Source: JBCBST01 sp039819115 (GTDB lineage Bacteria > Bacteroidota > Rhodothermia > Balneolales > Balneolaceae). From it: a DNA stretch of 54,615 bases. Below are positions 54,565-54,615 of the stretch, one piece after another (the first letter of the stretch is position 1; every line of letters begins with the position of its first letter). The stretch is from the NCBI GenBank assembly GCA_039819115.1, contig JBCBST010000005.1:1-54615 (forward strand), in the 5' to 3' direction. The position numbers were made by a program, and so were the translations under genes. The notes under the pieces are model-generated. The model was not told the origin of the DNA, did not search any database, and saw only the letters and a list, made by a program, of their open reading frames with translations.

Positions 54565-54615
54565 ATCCTACACCCTATCCTTTATAAGAAACCTATAGAA
54601 TTACTTTTTTTTAGA

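Overview
The window reads as a chromosomal segment of a marine-type Bacteroidota relative, most likely Balneolota/Rhodothermota (inference). Supporting signs are outer-membrane beta-barrels ending in a terminal Phe, Bacteroidota-style lipoproteins, a TPR-HTH membrane regulator, a DUF3667 protein, a long class II ribonucleotide reductase, a Rickettsia/Thermus-type isocitrate dehydrogenase, HslUV, a bicarbonate permease of the SbtA superfamily and a Bacteroidota-like TTTG/TAnnTTTG promoter before nrdJ. No rRNA, tRNA, CRISPR array, intact insertion sequence or prophage was seen.

Layout. 1-435 is an AT-rich leader with DnaA-box-like sites and a promoter, followed by nrdJ. 4060-9635 is a gene-poor accessory segment. 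It holds four arrays of a TGKCGG motif (K = G or T), eight terminator-like hairpins with a GTGA-type loop, a small beta-barrel protein, a doubtful membrane ORF and a membrane-anchored TPR-HTH regulator. 9636-16394 carries phenylalanine hydroxylase, a GH43-like lipoprotein, a two-subunit sodium/solute symporter, isocitrate dehydrogenase and the SbtA-like permease. 16395-17080 is built of dispersed palindromic repeats. 17081-28138 is mostly on the minus strand: a TPR protein, the rng-hslV-hslU-ctp protease/RNase block, and a lipoprotein-winged helix-biotin carrier-murA operon. 28222-31183 (plus) has an Spx/ArsC-like protein, a DUF3108 protein, dut and an MFS exporter. 31419-34405 (minus) has a DPP IV-like peptidase and a PH/SHOCT-like membrane protein.

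34511-44939 is one unbroken plus-strand gene string. It starts with cytochrome c maturation (ccmC, ccmD-like, ccmE, ccmF), passes through an outer-membrane-type protein and a GT2 glycosyltransferase, and continues into a tightly overlapping acyl-chain set (GNAT-like acyltransferase, FabL-like reductase, FabZ-like dehydratase, ketosynthase, acyl carrier protein), ending with truA. The acyl set looks like a dedicated lipid or N-acyl product pathway and is the best candidate for an undescribed system. CcmE has the uncommon CxxxY haem-binding motif.

44959-54564 is signalling: a minus-strand operon (porin-like protein, short PstS-like binding protein, HAMP histidine kinase, receiver-HisKA_2 kinase), a 36-residue lipoprotein, a large receiver-PAS-HisKA_2 kinase and a Cache-domain chemoreceptor. 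All functions are assigned from motifs read by eye; no database search was run.
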